From positions 22,385 to 86,384 of the forward strand of contig NZ_JAVESI010000011.1 in NCBI RefSeq assembly GCF_034006665.1: a stretch of 64,000 nucleotides of DNA, written 5' to 3'. Each line of letters opens with the position of its first letter. The first letter of the stretch is position 1. The notes under the pieces are model-generated. The model made no database searches and was not told where the DNA came from. It was given only the letters and a program-made list of their open reading frames with translations. Below, one piece after another: positions 35,328 through 44,628 of the stretch. This DNA comes from Trichloromonas sp034006665. Its GTDB lineage: Bacteria; Desulfobacterota; Desulfuromonadia; Desulfuromonadales; Trichloromonadaceae. The position numbers and the translations under genes are program-made.

Positions 35328-36581
35328 ATGGGTTACGAGTGGTTTGTCAGCCTGCGCTACCTGCGGGCCAAGCGCAAGCAGACCTTTATCTCGGTCATCT
35401 CCTTCATTTCCACCGCCGGCGTGACCCTTGGGGTGGCGGCCCTGATCTTGGTTCTCGCGGTCATGACCGGTTTTCACGACGGCGTCCGTCAACAGATTCT
35501 CGGTAACATTCCCCACGTTCTGGTTCAGAAGCATGGCGAGGAGCTCTCCGGCTACCGGCAACTGATTGAGCAGGCGCTGGTCGCCTCGCCGTGCATCAAA
35601 GAGGCTCGCCCCTATGTCTCCAAGGAAGCGATGCTGCTCTCTCGCAACAACGTGGCGGCAGTGAGCGTCAAGGGGGTGGAACGGGGCAATAAGGTTTTCG
35701 ATCAGCCCTTTCTCACCGTCGATGCCCGGGATGTGCAGGATCTGGTCTTCAGCGAAGGGGAAGGTCTTCCCGGTCTGGTCATCGGCATCGATACGGCGGC
35801 TACCCTCGGGGTCGCCGTCGGGGATGTGATCAACGTTATCCCGCCCATGTTTACCATCACCCCCTTCGGTATGATTCCCAAGATGAAGCCCTTCCGGGTG
35901 GTGGCCATCACCAGCCGGCGCGGCGGCTTTCTCGATACCTACTACGCCTATATGGCCCTGCCCCAGGCGCAGTTGCTGATCGATGCCGGGGAGCGGGTCT
36001 CGGGCATCGAGATCGAGGTCGACTCCTTTGATCACGCCACGGCGGTGGCCCAAGAACTGCGCGGGGTCTTCGCCTATCCCCATGTGGTTCGCTCCTGGGA
36101 GGATCTCTTCGGCTCTTTTCTTTCCGCCCTCAAGCTGGAGAAGCTCGGCCTGTTCATCGTCCTCGGTATTATCGTGCTTGTTGCCGCCTTCAACATCGCC
36201 ACCACCCTGATCATGGTTGTCATGGAAAAGCAGAAGGATATCGCCATTTTGCGGTCGGTCGGCGCGACTTCGCGGAGCATCATGGCGATCTTCGTGCTCG
36301 AAGGCTTGATTATCGGCACCCTCGGCACCTCCCTGGGGACCGGCCTTGGTCTGCTTTTGGCGAAGAATGCCGACCCCATCATCAAGTGGATCGAAGGGAC
36401 TTTCGGCCTGCGTATTTTCGACCAGGCGGTCTACGGCATGGATCATTTCCCCTCGGTCGTCAACTCCCAGGACGTTATCGCCGTGATCGTCGTCGCCATG
36501 AGCATTTCCCTGTTGGCCACCATCTATCCCGCCTGGCGGGCGGCGCGCATGGACCCCGCCGAGGCGTTGCGTTACGAGTGA
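35328..36581 (+). CDS. lolC: Lipoprotein-releasing ABC transporter permease LolC/LolE
   Basis: 417-residue inner-membrane permease of the LolC/E family. One N-terminal helix (about 22-45), a large periplasmic domain (about 50-265) and three C-terminal helices with the FtsX-like core (ILRSVGATSRSIMAIF) are visible. With LolD it extracts mature lipoproteins for transfer to the LolA carrier. Only one permease gene is present, so a LolF-like homodimer is likely rather than a LolCE pair. lolD follows after 12 bases. Confidence 0.92.
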   Translation: MGYEWFVSLRYLRAKRKQTFISVISFISTAGVTLGVAALILVLAVMTGFHDGVRQQILGNIPHVLVQKHGEELSGYRQLIEQALVASPCIKEARPYVSKEAMLLSRNNVAAVSVKGVERGNKVFDQPFLTVDARDVQDLVFSEGEGLPGLVIGIDTAATLGVAVGDVINVIPPMFTITPFGMIPKMKPFRVVAITSRRGGFLDTYYAYMALPQAQLLIDAGERVSGIEIEVDSFDHATAVAQELRGVFAYPHVVRSWEDLFGSFLSALKLEKLGLFIVLGIIVLVAAFNIATTLIMVVMEKQKDIAILRSVGATSRSIMAIFVLEGLIIGTLGTSLGTGLGLLLAKNADPIIKWIEGTFGLRIFDQAVYGMDHFPSVVNSQDVIAVIVVAMSISLLATIYPAWRAARMDPAEALRYE

Positions 36582-36593
36582 GCGAGAACTGAC

Positions 36594-37259
36594 GTGATAG
36601 AAGCGCAAGGATTGAACAAGAGTTTCGGGACCAGCGACGGTCGGGTGGACGTCTTGCGCGGCATCGACCTGCGCATCGAGCGGGGCGAACGGGTCGGCGT
36701 GGTCGGCACCTCGGGGGCCGGTAAGACGACCCTGATGCACATCCTCGGTGCCCTCGATCGCCCCACTTCGGGGACGGTGCGTTTCGACGGTGAGGATATT
36801 TTTGCCCTCAAGGGGGCGGCTCTTGACGCTTTCCGTAACCGTACCGTCGGTTTCGTCTTCCAGTTCCATCAACTCCTCCCTGAGTTTACCGCCCTGGAGA
36901 ACGTCATGATGCCGGCCTTGGTGGCGCGCAAGAGTTTCCGCGAGGCGATTCCCATGGCGGCGAAACTGCTTGGGGAGGTCGGTCTCGGCCACCGTCTCAA
37001 GCACAAGCCGGGACAGCTCTCCGGGGGGGAGCAGCAGCGTGTCGCCATCGCCCGCGCCCTGGTCATGTCCCCCCGGGTGCTTCTCGCCGACGAACCGACG
37101 GGGAATCTCGACAGCGGCACCTCCGCCGAAATCTACCGACTGCTCGACGAGATTCACCAGAGCCGGGAGTTGACCATGGTCGTGGTGACCCACAGCGAAA
37201 GACTGGCAGGTCGTCTCGACCGCGTTCTGCGCATGGTCGACGGGCGTCTGGCGGCGTGA
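36594..37259 (+). CDS. lolD: Lipoprotein-releasing ABC transporter ATPase LolD
   Basis: 221-residue ABC ATPase of the LolD/MacB class. Walker A GTSGAGKTT (about 36-44), signature LSGGEQQR, Walker B VLLADEPTGNLD, and the switch His in VVVTHSE are all intact. It energises lipoprotein release by the LolC/E protein encoded upstream. GTG start at 36594. Confidence 0.94.
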   Translation: MIEAQGLNKSFGTSDGRVDVLRGIDLRIERGERVGVVGTSGAGKTTLMHILGALDRPTSGTVRFDGEDIFALKGAALDAFRNRTVGFVFQFHQLLPEFTALENVMMPALVARKSFREAIPMAAKLLGEVGLGHRLKHKPGQLSGGEQQRVAIARALVMSPRVLLADEPTGNLDSGTSAEIYRLLDEIHQSRELTMVVVTHSERLAGRLDRVLRMVDGRLAA

Positions 37260-37289
37260 CCGCGGCGCGTCGCTCTTGGGGTTTTTGGT

Positions 37290-37318
37290 TTGCACGACGA
37301 CGTGGATTAACTTATAAT
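37290..37318 (+). promoter_or_regulatory. Strong sigma-70-type promoter for the bamA-lpx-waa operon
   Basis: TTGCAC (37290-37295), 17-base spacer, perfect TATAAT (37313-37318), 45 bases before the bamA ATG. It is the best promoter match seen before the 23-kb run of envelope genes that follows. Confidence 0.7.
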
Positions 37319-37362
37319 ATCGCGATTTTTAAACTGACGTCCTTTCTCTGGAGACCTGTGGA

Positions 37363-39600
37363 ATGCTTTTACGACTGCTGACCATCCTGCTGTTGCTGCC
37401 GTCCCTGGCCTGGTCCGCGTCGACCATCGGCGAGGTGAGCATCGAGGGGGCCGTCCGGGTCGAACAGTCGGCAATTCGTGCTCTGCTTTCGGCCAAGCCC
37501 GGCACGGACTATGATCCGGAGACGGTGGACCGGGATCTGCGAGCGATTTTTGGCATGGGCCGTTTCAGGGATGTCACCGCCGAGATCGATGAACGGGAAG
37601 GCGCGGTGCTGCTCACCTATCGCGTGGTGGAACGTCCCCTGGTGCGCAAGGTGGAATTCGCCGGCAACGAAGAATTCAAGGTGGACAAGCTGCGCGGCCT
37701 GGTGGTGGTGAAAACTCCGGACATCTACGATCCGGAGCAGGTCGACAAGAGCGTCGACGCCCTGCGGAAAGCCTATCAGGAAGAGGGCTATCACGCCGTG
37801 GCGATCACTCCCCAGGTCGAGATCAACGAGCGCAACGAAGCGATCGTCACCTTCGACGTCAAGGAAGGGGACAAGGTTCTTGTCGATGTCATCCGTTTCG
37901 AAGGCAATACCATCTTCACCGACAAGGAACTGCGCAAGGCCATGGAGACCAAGGAACGCTGGTTGTTTTCTTGGATGACCGGGCGCGGCAAGTTCAACGA
38001 AGATGTCCTCAAGGACGACCTAGAACGGGTCGCCGACCTCTACTACAATGTAGGCCACGTGCGGGTCAAGGTGCGTCAGCGTCACGTCAAACTCACTGAG
38101 GACAATCGTTACATGGATATCCTCATCGAAGTCGAGGAAGGCCCCCAGTTCATGGTCGGCAAACTCGATGTCATCGGTGATCTACTCAAGGACAAGAAGG
38201 ATATCCTCAACCTCTCCCTGCTCAAGGAGGACGAGGTTTTCAGCCGCAAACTGCTGCGGGAGAGCGTCTCCGCCATCAGCGACCTCTATGCCGACCAGGG
38301 TTACGCCTACGTCAACGTGACGCCGGTGACCAAGGTCGACGGCGAACGCCTGCTCATCGATATCGCTTACGATGTGGAGCAGGGCGCCCAAGTCACTATC
38401 GACCGCATCAATATCGCCGGCAACACCAAAACCCGCGACAAGGTTATCCGTCGCGAGTTGAAGGTGACCGAAGGCGACCTCTACAGCGCCGCCAAACTCA
38501 AGGAAAGTCGCCGGCGGGTCAACAATCTCGGTTTCTTCGAGGAGGTCAACATCACCAATAAGGAGGGGGCGGACGATTCCCATATGGAGGTCGACGTCGA
38601 CGTCAAGGAACGACCGACTGGAACCTTCAGCCTCGGCGCCGGCTATTCTTCGGTGGACGGCGTCATCGGCCAGGGCTCCATCTCCCAGGACAACTTCCTG
38701 GGGAAATCCTGGAAACTCAATCTGGCCGGATCCTTTGGCGGCAGGAGCACGACCTATCAGGTTGGTCTGCTCGACCCGTACTTCCTTGACATGAATATGG
38801 CCCTGGGTTTCGATCTTTATCGGACCAACCGCGAATGGAATGACTTCACCCGCGATGCGACCGGCGGCGCGCTCAAGCTCGGTTTTCCGGTGGGAGAGTA
38901 CAATCGCGCCTTCTTTGTCTACCGTCTTGAACAGAAGGAAATCTCCGACGTAGACGATACGGCGACCCAGACCCTCAAGGACGAAGAGGCCAAAGGGGAG
39001 GTTCTGATTTCCTCCCTGCTTTCCTCTTTTACCCGCAATACCACCGACTACCATCTTGATCCGACGACCGGTTACGTAGCGGAAGGTTCCATCGAATTTG
39101 CCGGACTTGGCGGCGACGAGAAGTTCGTGAAATACATCGCCGATTACCGGCATTTTTGGCCGGTTTTCTGGGGCACGGTCTTTTCCGTGCACGGTCAGGT
39201 CGGCTACATTTCGCAAGTTGGCGGCGAAGAGATCCCCGTCGATGAACGCTTCTACCTCGGTGGCTTGAATTCGCTGCGCGGTTTCAAGAGCCGTGAGGTC
39301 GGTCCTTACGATCAGGCCAATGACGAGTATACCGGCGGCGAAAAGGCGGCTTTTTTCAACATCGAATATCTTTTTCCCATTCTCAAGGATGCGGGGCTCA
39401 AGGGGGTGGTGTTCTTCGACGGCGGCAACGCCTGGGGTGAAGATGAGGAATATTTTTCCGAAATGCGTTACAGTGTCGGCGCGGGGCTGCGCTGGATGAG
39501 TCCGATGGGACCGCTGCGCCTGGAGTGGGGGTATAACCTCGACCCCATGGACTACGAAGATACCTCGGAATTCGAGTTTTCAATCGGCAAATTCTATTAA
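37363..39600 (+). CDS. bamA: Outer-membrane protein assembly factor BamA
   Basis: 745-residue Omp85 protein. A signal peptide (about 1-19, ending LAWSA) is followed by POTRA domains over about 20-345 and a 16-strand beta-barrel to the C-terminus. The barrel contains the Omp85 signature region FYLGGLNSLRGF, whose RGF is essential in lid-loop 6. The protein ends in an aromatic residue (GKFY), as expected for an outer-membrane barrel. It folds other beta-barrels into the outer membrane; ompH/skp, encoding a periplasmic chaperone, follows directly. Confidence 0.95.
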   Translation: MLLRLLTILLLLPSLAWSASTIGEVSIEGAVRVEQSAIRALLSAKPGTDYDPETVDRDLRAIFGMGRFRDVTAEIDEREGAVLLTYRVVERPLVRKVEFAGNEEFKVDKLRGLVVVKTPDIYDPEQVDKSVDALRKAYQEEGYHAVAITPQVEINERNEAIVTFDVKEGDKVLVDVIRFEGNTIFTDKELRKAMETKERWLFSWMTGRGKFNEDVLKDDLERVADLYYNVGHVRVKVRQRHVKLTEDNRYMDILIEVEEGPQFMVGKLDVIGDLLKDKKDILNLSLLKEDEVFSRKLLRESVSAISDLYADQGYAYVNVTPVTKVDGERLLIDIAYDVEQGAQVTIDRINIAGNTKTRDKVIRRELKVTEGDLYSAAKLKESRRRVNNLGFFEEVNITNKEGADDSHMEVDVDVKERPTGTFSLGAGYSSVDGVIGQGSISQDNFLGKSWKLNLAGSFGGRSTTYQVGLLDPYFLDMNMALGFDLYRTNREWNDFTRDATGGALKLGFPVGEYNRAFFVYRLEQKEISDVDDTATQTLKDEEAKGEVLISSLLSSFTRNTTDYHLDPTTGYVAEGSIEFAGLGGDEKFVKYIADYRHFWPVFWGTVFSVHGQVGYISQVGGEEIPVDERFYLGGLNSLRGFKSREVGPYDQANDEYTGGEKAAFFNIEYLFPILKDAGLKGVVFFDGGNAWGEDEEYFSEMRYSVGAGLRWMSPMGPLRLEWGYNLDPMDYEDTSEFEFSIGKFY

Positions 39601-39618
39601 AAGGCGAGGAGATTGGGT

Positions 39619-40146
39619 ATGAAACGTTTGGTAGGGCTGGTTCTGGTCGGCTTTTTGGCAATGGCGACTTCCGCTTTCGCGGCGGAAGGAAAGATCGGCT
39701 TCGTCGATCTGCAGAAGGCCCTGAATTTCTCCCAGGCGGGCAAGGCCGCTAAGGAGACGATTTCGAAAAAGGTCAAGGATTACGAGGGGACCATCGAAGG
39801 GAAGAAAGCGGAACTGCAGAAACTCAAGGACGAACTGGAGAAACAGGCGGTTCTTCTTTCCGAGCAGGCGCGCTCTGAAAAAGAGCGGGACTACCAGCAG
39901 AAGCTGAAGGACTTCCAGCGCTTCACCAAGGATATCCAGGAAGAGCTGCAACGTTCCGATGCCGATTACACCCGCCAGATCCTTGAGAAGATTCTCAAAC
40001 TGATCGCCGAGATGGGCAAGGCCCAAGGCTATACCGTGATTCTGGAAAAATCGGAAAGCTCTCTGCTCTATGCGGACGATGCGATCGATCTGACCGACGC
40101 GGTGATCAAGGCCTACGACGAACAGCACAAGAAGGGCAGCAATTAG
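39619..40146 (+). CDS. skp: OmpH/Skp-family periplasmic chaperone
   Basis: 175-residue Skp/OmpH homolog with a signal peptide (ending AFA before AEGKIGFVD), the conserved IGFVDLQKAL strand, and a long Lys/Glu-rich coiled-coil (about 50-120) that forms the tentacles holding unfolded outer-membrane proteins. I start at ATG 39619, seven bases after GAGGAG, rather than the TTG at 39613. The order bamA-skp-lpxD-fabZ-lpxA is the classic proteobacterial one. Confidence 0.9.
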   Translation: MKRLVGLVLVGFLAMATSAFAAEGKIGFVDLQKALNFSQAGKAAKETISKKVKDYEGTIEGKKAELQKLKDELEKQAVLLSEQARSEKERDYQQKLKDFQRFTKDIQEELQRSDADYTRQILEKILKLIAEMGKAQGYTVILEKSESSLLYADDAIDLTDAVIKAYDEQHKKGSN

Positions 40147-40158
40147 CGGGAGGTTGTT

Positions 40159-41190
40159 TTGGCAACGCTGAAGGAACTGGCCGCGCTGGTCGGCGGCAAG
40201 GTCGTGGGCGACGAACAGCTTGAAGTGATCCGGGTGGCGCCCCTGAATGCCGCCCGTCCCGGGGATATTACCTTCGTGGCTTCACCGAAGCATCTCGGCG
40301 GTCTCAGGGGAACTCAGGCTTCGGCCGTGATCCTCTTCCCCGGGGCTGATGCCGGCCCGCTGCCGGCGATCGTCTGCGACAATCCCTATCTGGCCTTCGC
40401 TAAGGTCCTGACCCATCTGCAGGTCCGGCGACCCGCGACTCGGGGCGTGCTCCCCGGGGCGCGGGTCGCCGAGAGTGCCCAGCTCGGCGCTGATGTGACG
40501 ATTCATCCTGGGTGCGTGGTCGGCGAACGGGTGCGGATCGGTGCCGGCACCATTCTTTATCCCCAGGTCGTCCTTTATGACGATGTCGTGATCGGCGACG
40601 ACTGCACCCTCCACGCCGGAGTCATCGTGCGCGAAGGCTGCCGCATCGGCCGACGGGTGATTCTGCAACCCGCCGCCGTCATCGGTTCCGACGGCTTCGG
40701 CTTCGCTCCCGACGGCGAGCACTATTTCAAGATTCCCCAGGTCGGCATCGTCGAAATCGAGGACGATGTGGAGATCGGCTCGGCCACTTGCGTTGACCGT
40801 GCCGCCTTGGGTGTCACCCGCATCCGCCGGGGGGCGAAGATCGACAACTTGGTGCAGATCGCCCACAACGTGGTGGTGGGGGAGGATACGGTGATCGTCT
40901 CCCAGGTCGGCATCGCCGGCAGTACCGAGATCGGTCGGCACTGTACCTTCGGCGGGCAATCGGGGACAGTGGGGCATCTGAAGATCGGCGATCATGTCAC
41001 CGTCGGCGGGCGCGGCGCCGTCACCGGCCATGTCCCGTCCAATAAAGTTATTTCCGGTACTCCGGCGATCGACCATCAGGACTGGCTGAAAGCTTCCATG
41101 GTCTTTGCCAAGCTTCCGGAGATGCGGCGAGAAATCAGCCGTCTTAAACGTCAGCTCGATGAGCTCACGGATAAAATCAAGGAGAGTTGA
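40159..41190 (+). CDS. lpxD: UDP-3-O-acylglucosamine N-acyltransferase
   Basis: 343-residue LpxD, which adds the second acyl chain in lipid A synthesis. An N-terminal uridine-binding domain (about 1-100), a left-handed beta-helix of hexapeptide repeats (about 105-310) and a C-terminal helix are evident. The catalytic His lies in QIAHNVVVG. If GnnA/B products feed the pathway, this enzyme must accept a 3-amino-linked acyl UDP-sugar. TTG start at 40159 follows GGGAGG by five bases. Confidence 0.94.
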   Translation: MATLKELAALVGGKVVGDEQLEVIRVAPLNAARPGDITFVASPKHLGGLRGTQASAVILFPGADAGPLPAIVCDNPYLAFAKVLTHLQVRRPATRGVLPGARVAESAQLGADVTIHPGCVVGERVRIGAGTILYPQVVLYDDVVIGDDCTLHAGVIVREGCRIGRRVILQPAAVIGSDGFGFAPDGEHYFKIPQVGIVEIEDDVEIGSATCVDRAALGVTRIRRGAKIDNLVQIAHNVVVGEDTVIVSQVGIAGSTEIGRHCTFGGQSGTVGHLKIGDHVTVGGRGAVTGHVPSNKVISGTPAIDHQDWLKASMVFAKLPEMRREISRLKRQLDELTDKIKES

Positions 41191-41195
41191 AGACG

Positions 41196-41630
41196 ATGGT
41201 TCTGAATACCGTGGAAATCATGAAACATTTGCCCCATCGCTATCCCTTTCTGCTGGTCGACAAGATCGTTGAGGTCGAAGCGGGCAAGCGGATTGTCGGG
41301 ATCAAGAACGTCACCATCAACGAACCTTTCTTTCAAGGGCATTTCCCCGGGCATCCGATCATGCCGGGGGTGCTGATCATCGAAGCGATGGCCCAGGTCG
41401 GCGGACTCTTATCCCTGGTCAGCGGCGAGGTCGGGGAGGATAAGGTTACCTATTTCGTTGGGATCGACAACGCCAAGTTCCGCAAGCCGGTCGTCCCCGG
41501 CGATACCCTGCGCTTTGAACTGGAAAAGGTCAGTTGCCGGCGCGGGATCTACTGTTTCTCCGGCAAGGCCTATGTCGAGGGGACGCTGGTCGCCGAGGCG
41601 GAGCTGAAGGCGACCTTCGCCGACCGCTAG
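41196..41630 (+). CDS. fabZ: 3-hydroxyacyl-ACP dehydratase FabZ
   Basis: 144-residue hot-dog-fold dehydratase of fatty acid elongation. HRYPFLLVD and the catalytic FFQGHFPGHPIMPGV, with its His, are intact, and the catalytic Glu lies in IIEAMAQ. It draws from the same 3-hydroxyacyl-ACP pool used by LpxA and LpxD, which explains its place in the operon. The ATG at 41196 lies just past the lpxD stop; a TTG at 41187 is possible but only two bases from GGAG. Confidence 0.95.
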   Translation: MVLNTVEIMKHLPHRYPFLLVDKIVEVEAGKRIVGIKNVTINEPFFQGHFPGHPIMPGVLIIEAMAQVGGLLSLVSGEVGEDKVTYFVGIDNAKFRKPVVPGDTLRFELEKVSCRRGIYCFSGKAYVEGTLVAEAELKATFADR

Positions 41631-41712
41631 CGGACTTCTGCCCGCTGTTCCGATCGCAGCCGGCACGTCCCCGGTTCGCCGTTTCGATTTATTCCTCACG
41701 CCCAGGATCGTC

Positions 41713-42483
41713 ATGATACATCCCACAGCTATTGTTCATCCCGGAGCGCGCGTTGCCGAAGGCGTTAGCATCGACCCTTATTCGATCATCGGCGAGCATG
41801 TCGTCATCGGCTCCGGAACCGTCATTGGCCCTCATGTGGTGATTGAAGGGTTTACTGAGATCGGTCGGGATAACCACATCTTCCAGTTTGCTTCGATTGG
41901 CGCTGCGCCTCAGGATCTCAAATTCCGCGGCGGGGAAACCCGCTTGCGCCTCGGCGATCGGAATACCGTGCGCGAGTTCGTGACCCTGCATTGCGGTACC
42001 GAGGACGGGGGCTTTGAGACGACCATTGGTAACGACAACCTTTTCTTGGCCTATTCCCATGTCGCTCACGATTGCCATGTGGGGAACCGGGTCATTCTCT
42101 CCAATGGCGCCACCCTGGCCGGCCATGTCCGCGTCGACGACTTCGCCATTCTCAGTGGGCTGTGCGCAATCCACCAGTTCACCCGCATCGGCTGTCATGT
42201 GATGGTCGCCGGCGGCTCCATGGTCGCCCAGGATGTCGCTCCCTACACCATGGTTCAGGGGGATCGGGCCAAGACCGTCGGGCTCAATCTGGTTGGGTTG
42301 AAACGCCGGGGCTTTTCCGAGGAGACGCTGCGTATCATCAAAAAGGCCTATCGTCTGGTTTTCCGTTCCGGACTTAAGGTCGACGAAGCCTTGGCGCGCA
42401 TCGATGCCGAACTGGAGCGCATTCCGGAACTCGCGGTTTTCGTCGAGTTCATCAAGCAGAGCGAACGGGGCGTTGCCCGTTAG
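41713..42483 (+). CDS. lpxA: Acyl-ACP--UDP-N-acetylglucosamine acyltransferase (operonic LpxA)
   Basis: 256-residue LpxA, first enzyme of lipid A synthesis, with beta-helix repeats over about 1-185 and a helical tail (GLKRRGFSEE typical). The catalytic His is in YSHVAHDC. Where E. coli has IHRGT, this enzyme has LHCGT. Because gnnA and gnnB follow immediately, its preferred acceptor may be UDP-GlcNAc3N rather than UDP-GlcNAc, as shown for LpxA from gnn-bearing bacteria. An 82-bp gap separates it from fabZ. Confidence 0.92.
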   Translation: MIHPTAIVHPGARVAEGVSIDPYSIIGEHVVIGSGTVIGPHVVIEGFTEIGRDNHIFQFASIGAAPQDLKFRGGETRLRLGDRNTVREFVTLHCGTEDGGFETTIGNDNLFLAYSHVAHDCHVGNRVILSNGATLAGHVRVDDFAILSGLCAIHQFTRIGCHVMVAGGSMVAQDVAPYTMVQGDRAKTVGLNLVGLKRRGFSEETLRIIKKAYRLVFRSGLKVDEALARIDAELERIPELAVFVEFIKQSERGVAR

Positions 42484-42495
42484 GGGATAGTCATC

Positions 42496-43428
42496 ATGGG
42501 GAAATTGCGCGCGGCGGTTATCGGGGTCGGTTATCTGGGGCGTTTTCACGCTCAGAAATTCGCCATGCTCGACGATGTGGAACTGGTCGGTGTGGTCGAC
42601 GCCAGTGCCGAGCGGGCGGCGGAAGTTGCCGCCGAGGTGGGGGCGCGGGCTTTCACCGATCATCGCGAAGTGCTGCCCCTGGTCGATATGGTCTCGGTGG
42701 TGGTCCCGACCCAGTACCATTTCGACGTGGCCCGCGACGCTTTCGAAGCTGGCTGTCATGTCCTGCTGGAAAAGCCGGTGACCCGTACCGTCGAGGAGGC
42801 CGATCGCCTGGTCGCCTTGGCCCAAGAAAAGAATCTGATCTTCCAGGTCGGTCATCTGGAGCGCTTCAATCCGGCGATTCTCGCCCTGCGCGGAGTGATC
42901 AACAATCCCCGTTTCATCGAATCCCACCGCCTGGCGCCCTTCAAGCCGCGCGGGACCGATGTCAACGTGGTCCTTGATCTGATGATCCACGATATCGACA
43001 TTATTCTGAGCATTGTCGGCTGCCCGATCAAGACCGTCAATTCCGTCGGCGTTCCCGTGCTTTCCTCCGAGGTCGACATCGCCAACGCCCGTCTGCAGTT
43101 CGAGAACGGCTGCGTCGCCAATGTCACCGCCAGCCGGGTGAGTCGTGAAGCGATGCGCAAGGTACGGATTTTCCAGCCTGACGCCTATATCTCCATCGAC
43201 TACCAGGAACGGAAGATCGCCATCTACCGTAAACTCGCCGGCGAGTCGATGATCCCCGGTCTGCCCAACATCACCATGGAGCAGAAGAGTTTTGAGCAGA
43301 GCGACGCTCTCCTCGAAGAGGTTCGCTCCTTTGTCGAGGTGGTCAGGACGGGCGGGCGACCGGTGGTCTCCGGCGAGGATGGCAGGCGCGCCCTGGAGGT
43401 CGCCCTGCAGATCAATACCCGACTCTGA
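42496..43428 (+). CDS. gnnA: Gfo/Idh/MocA oxidoreductase, probable UDP-GlcNAc 3-dehydrogenase
   Basis: 310-residue NAD-dependent oxidoreductase. The Rossmann motif GVGYLG is near residue 10, and the family's EKP (LLEKPVTRT) lies near residue 94. Its position between lpxA and an aminotransferase gene, ahead of lpxB, matches Acidithiobacillus ferrooxidans gnnA, whose product oxidises C3 of UDP-GlcNAc. GnnB then aminates that ketone. The family assignment is firm; the specific substrate rests on synteny. Confidence 0.82.
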   Translation: MGKLRAAVIGVGYLGRFHAQKFAMLDDVELVGVVDASAERAAEVAAEVGARAFTDHREVLPLVDMVSVVVPTQYHFDVARDAFEAGCHVLLEKPVTRTVEEADRLVALAQEKNLIFQVGHLERFNPAILALRGVINNPRFIESHRLAPFKPRGTDVNVVLDLMIHDIDIILSIVGCPIKTVNSVGVPVLSSEVDIANARLQFENGCVANVTASRVSREAMRKVRIFQPDAYISIDYQERKIAIYRKLAGESMIPGLPNITMEQKSFEQSDALLEEVRSFVEVVRTGGRPVVSGEDGRRALEVALQINTRL

Positions 43429-43526
43429 GCACGGATCCGAATGTATGAAGGAAGGCGACGGCGATGCTCCTACCGATGGGCTTCGCTGTTCGTTTTTATA
43501 CGTCACCCGAAACCAAGGAAGAACTC

Positions 43527-44624
43527 ATGAACATACCGATGGTCGACCTTAAAGGACAGTTCCATGTGTTGCAGGCGCAGATTGAGGCGGGCTTCCGCGA
43601 CGTCTGTGAAACCACCCAGTTTATTCTTGGGCCCCGGGGCAAGGCCTTCGAGGAGGAAGTCGCCGCTTACTGTGGCGTCAGGCACGCCATCGGCGTCGCT
43701 TCCGGCACCGATGCCCTGCATCTGGCCCTGCGCGCCGCCGGCATCGGTCCCGGCGACGAGGTCATTACCTCTCCCTTCACCTTCATCGCCACCGCCGAGG
43801 CGATCTCCTATGTGGGGGGGACGCCGGTCTTCGTCGATATCAACCCGGCGACCTTCAACATCGACGTCCATCTCATTGAGGCGGCGATTACCGAGAAGAC
43901 CCGCGCCATTGTGCCGGTGCATCTTTTTGGTCAGCCCGCCGACCTGGCGCCGATCGCCGCCCTCTGTGAGAAATATTCTCTGAAGCTGATCGAGGACAGC
44001 GCCCAGTCCTTCGGCGCCGAGTACGGCGGCAAGAAATCGGGGGCCTACGGCGATCTCGGTTGTTTCTCTTTCTTCCCGAGCAAGAATCTCGGCGGCTACG
44101 GCGACGGCGGCATGATCGTCACCGACAGCGACGAACTCGCCCAGGAAGTCCAGGTTCTGCGCAATCACGGCAGCCGGGTGCGTTACCATCACTCGACCAT
44201 CGGTTACAACAGCCGTCTCGACGAGTTGCAGGCGGTCGTGCTGCGCGCCAAGCTGCCTCATCTCGACGACTATAACCGGGCGCGCCGCCGTAACGCCCAC
44301 CTTTACAGCGAGCGTCTCAAGGGGAGTCCGATTCTTCCTCCCGCCGAGGACGGCAAGGGGGTGCACGTCTACCATCAGTACACCGTCCTCAGCCCCCGCC
44401 GCGACGAACTGCAACAGGCACTGACCGCCGCCGGCATCGCCTGCGCCGTCTATTATCCCATCCCTCTCCATCGCCAGGAAGTCTATGCCGACCTCTGGGC
44501 AGGTAAGTCCTTTCCCGTGGCCGAGCGGGTCGCGGAACAGGTTCTTTCCCTACCCATGTATCCCGAGCTGAGCGCGGAGCCGATTCACCGGGTCTGCGAT
44601 GTCCTGCTCGACGTGGTGAAGTGA
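43527..44624 (+). CDS. gnnB: DegT/DnrJ/EryC1 aminotransferase, probable UDP-GlcNAc3N transaminase
   Basis: 365-residue PLP-dependent sugar aminotransferase. The PLP lysine is in FFPSKNLGGYGDGG, and ASGTDALHLAL binds the cofactor phosphate. Paired with GnnA, it is predicted to transfer an amino group from glutamate to UDP-3-keto-GlcNAc, giving UDP-GlcNAc3N for lipid A. I chose ATG 43527 (NIPMVDLKGQ) because AAGGAAG precedes it; the frame is open upstream but that part is unlike the family. About 98 bp separate it from gnnA. Confidence 0.82.
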   Translation: MNIPMVDLKGQFHVLQAQIEAGFRDVCETTQFILGPRGKAFEEEVAAYCGVRHAIGVASGTDALHLALRAAGIGPGDEVITSPFTFIATAEAISYVGGTPVFVDINPATFNIDVHLIEAAITEKTRAIVPVHLFGQPADLAPIAALCEKYSLKLIEDSAQSFGAEYGGKKSGAYGDLGCFSFFPSKNLGGYGDGGMIVTDSDELAQEVQVLRNHGSRVRYHHSTIGYNSRLDELQAVVLRAKLPHLDDYNRARRRNAHLYSERLKGSPILPPAEDGKGVHVYHQYTVLSPRRDELQQALTAAGIACAVYYPIPLHRQEVYADLWAGKSFPVAERVAEQVLSLPMYPELSAEPIHRVCDVLLDVVK

Positions 44625-44628
44625 CTTC

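Noticed and set aside
35307..37295. 662-codon open frame antisense to lolC and lolD
   Set aside because: Shadow of two clear ABC transporter genes; low-complexity His/Gly/Asp-rich translation.
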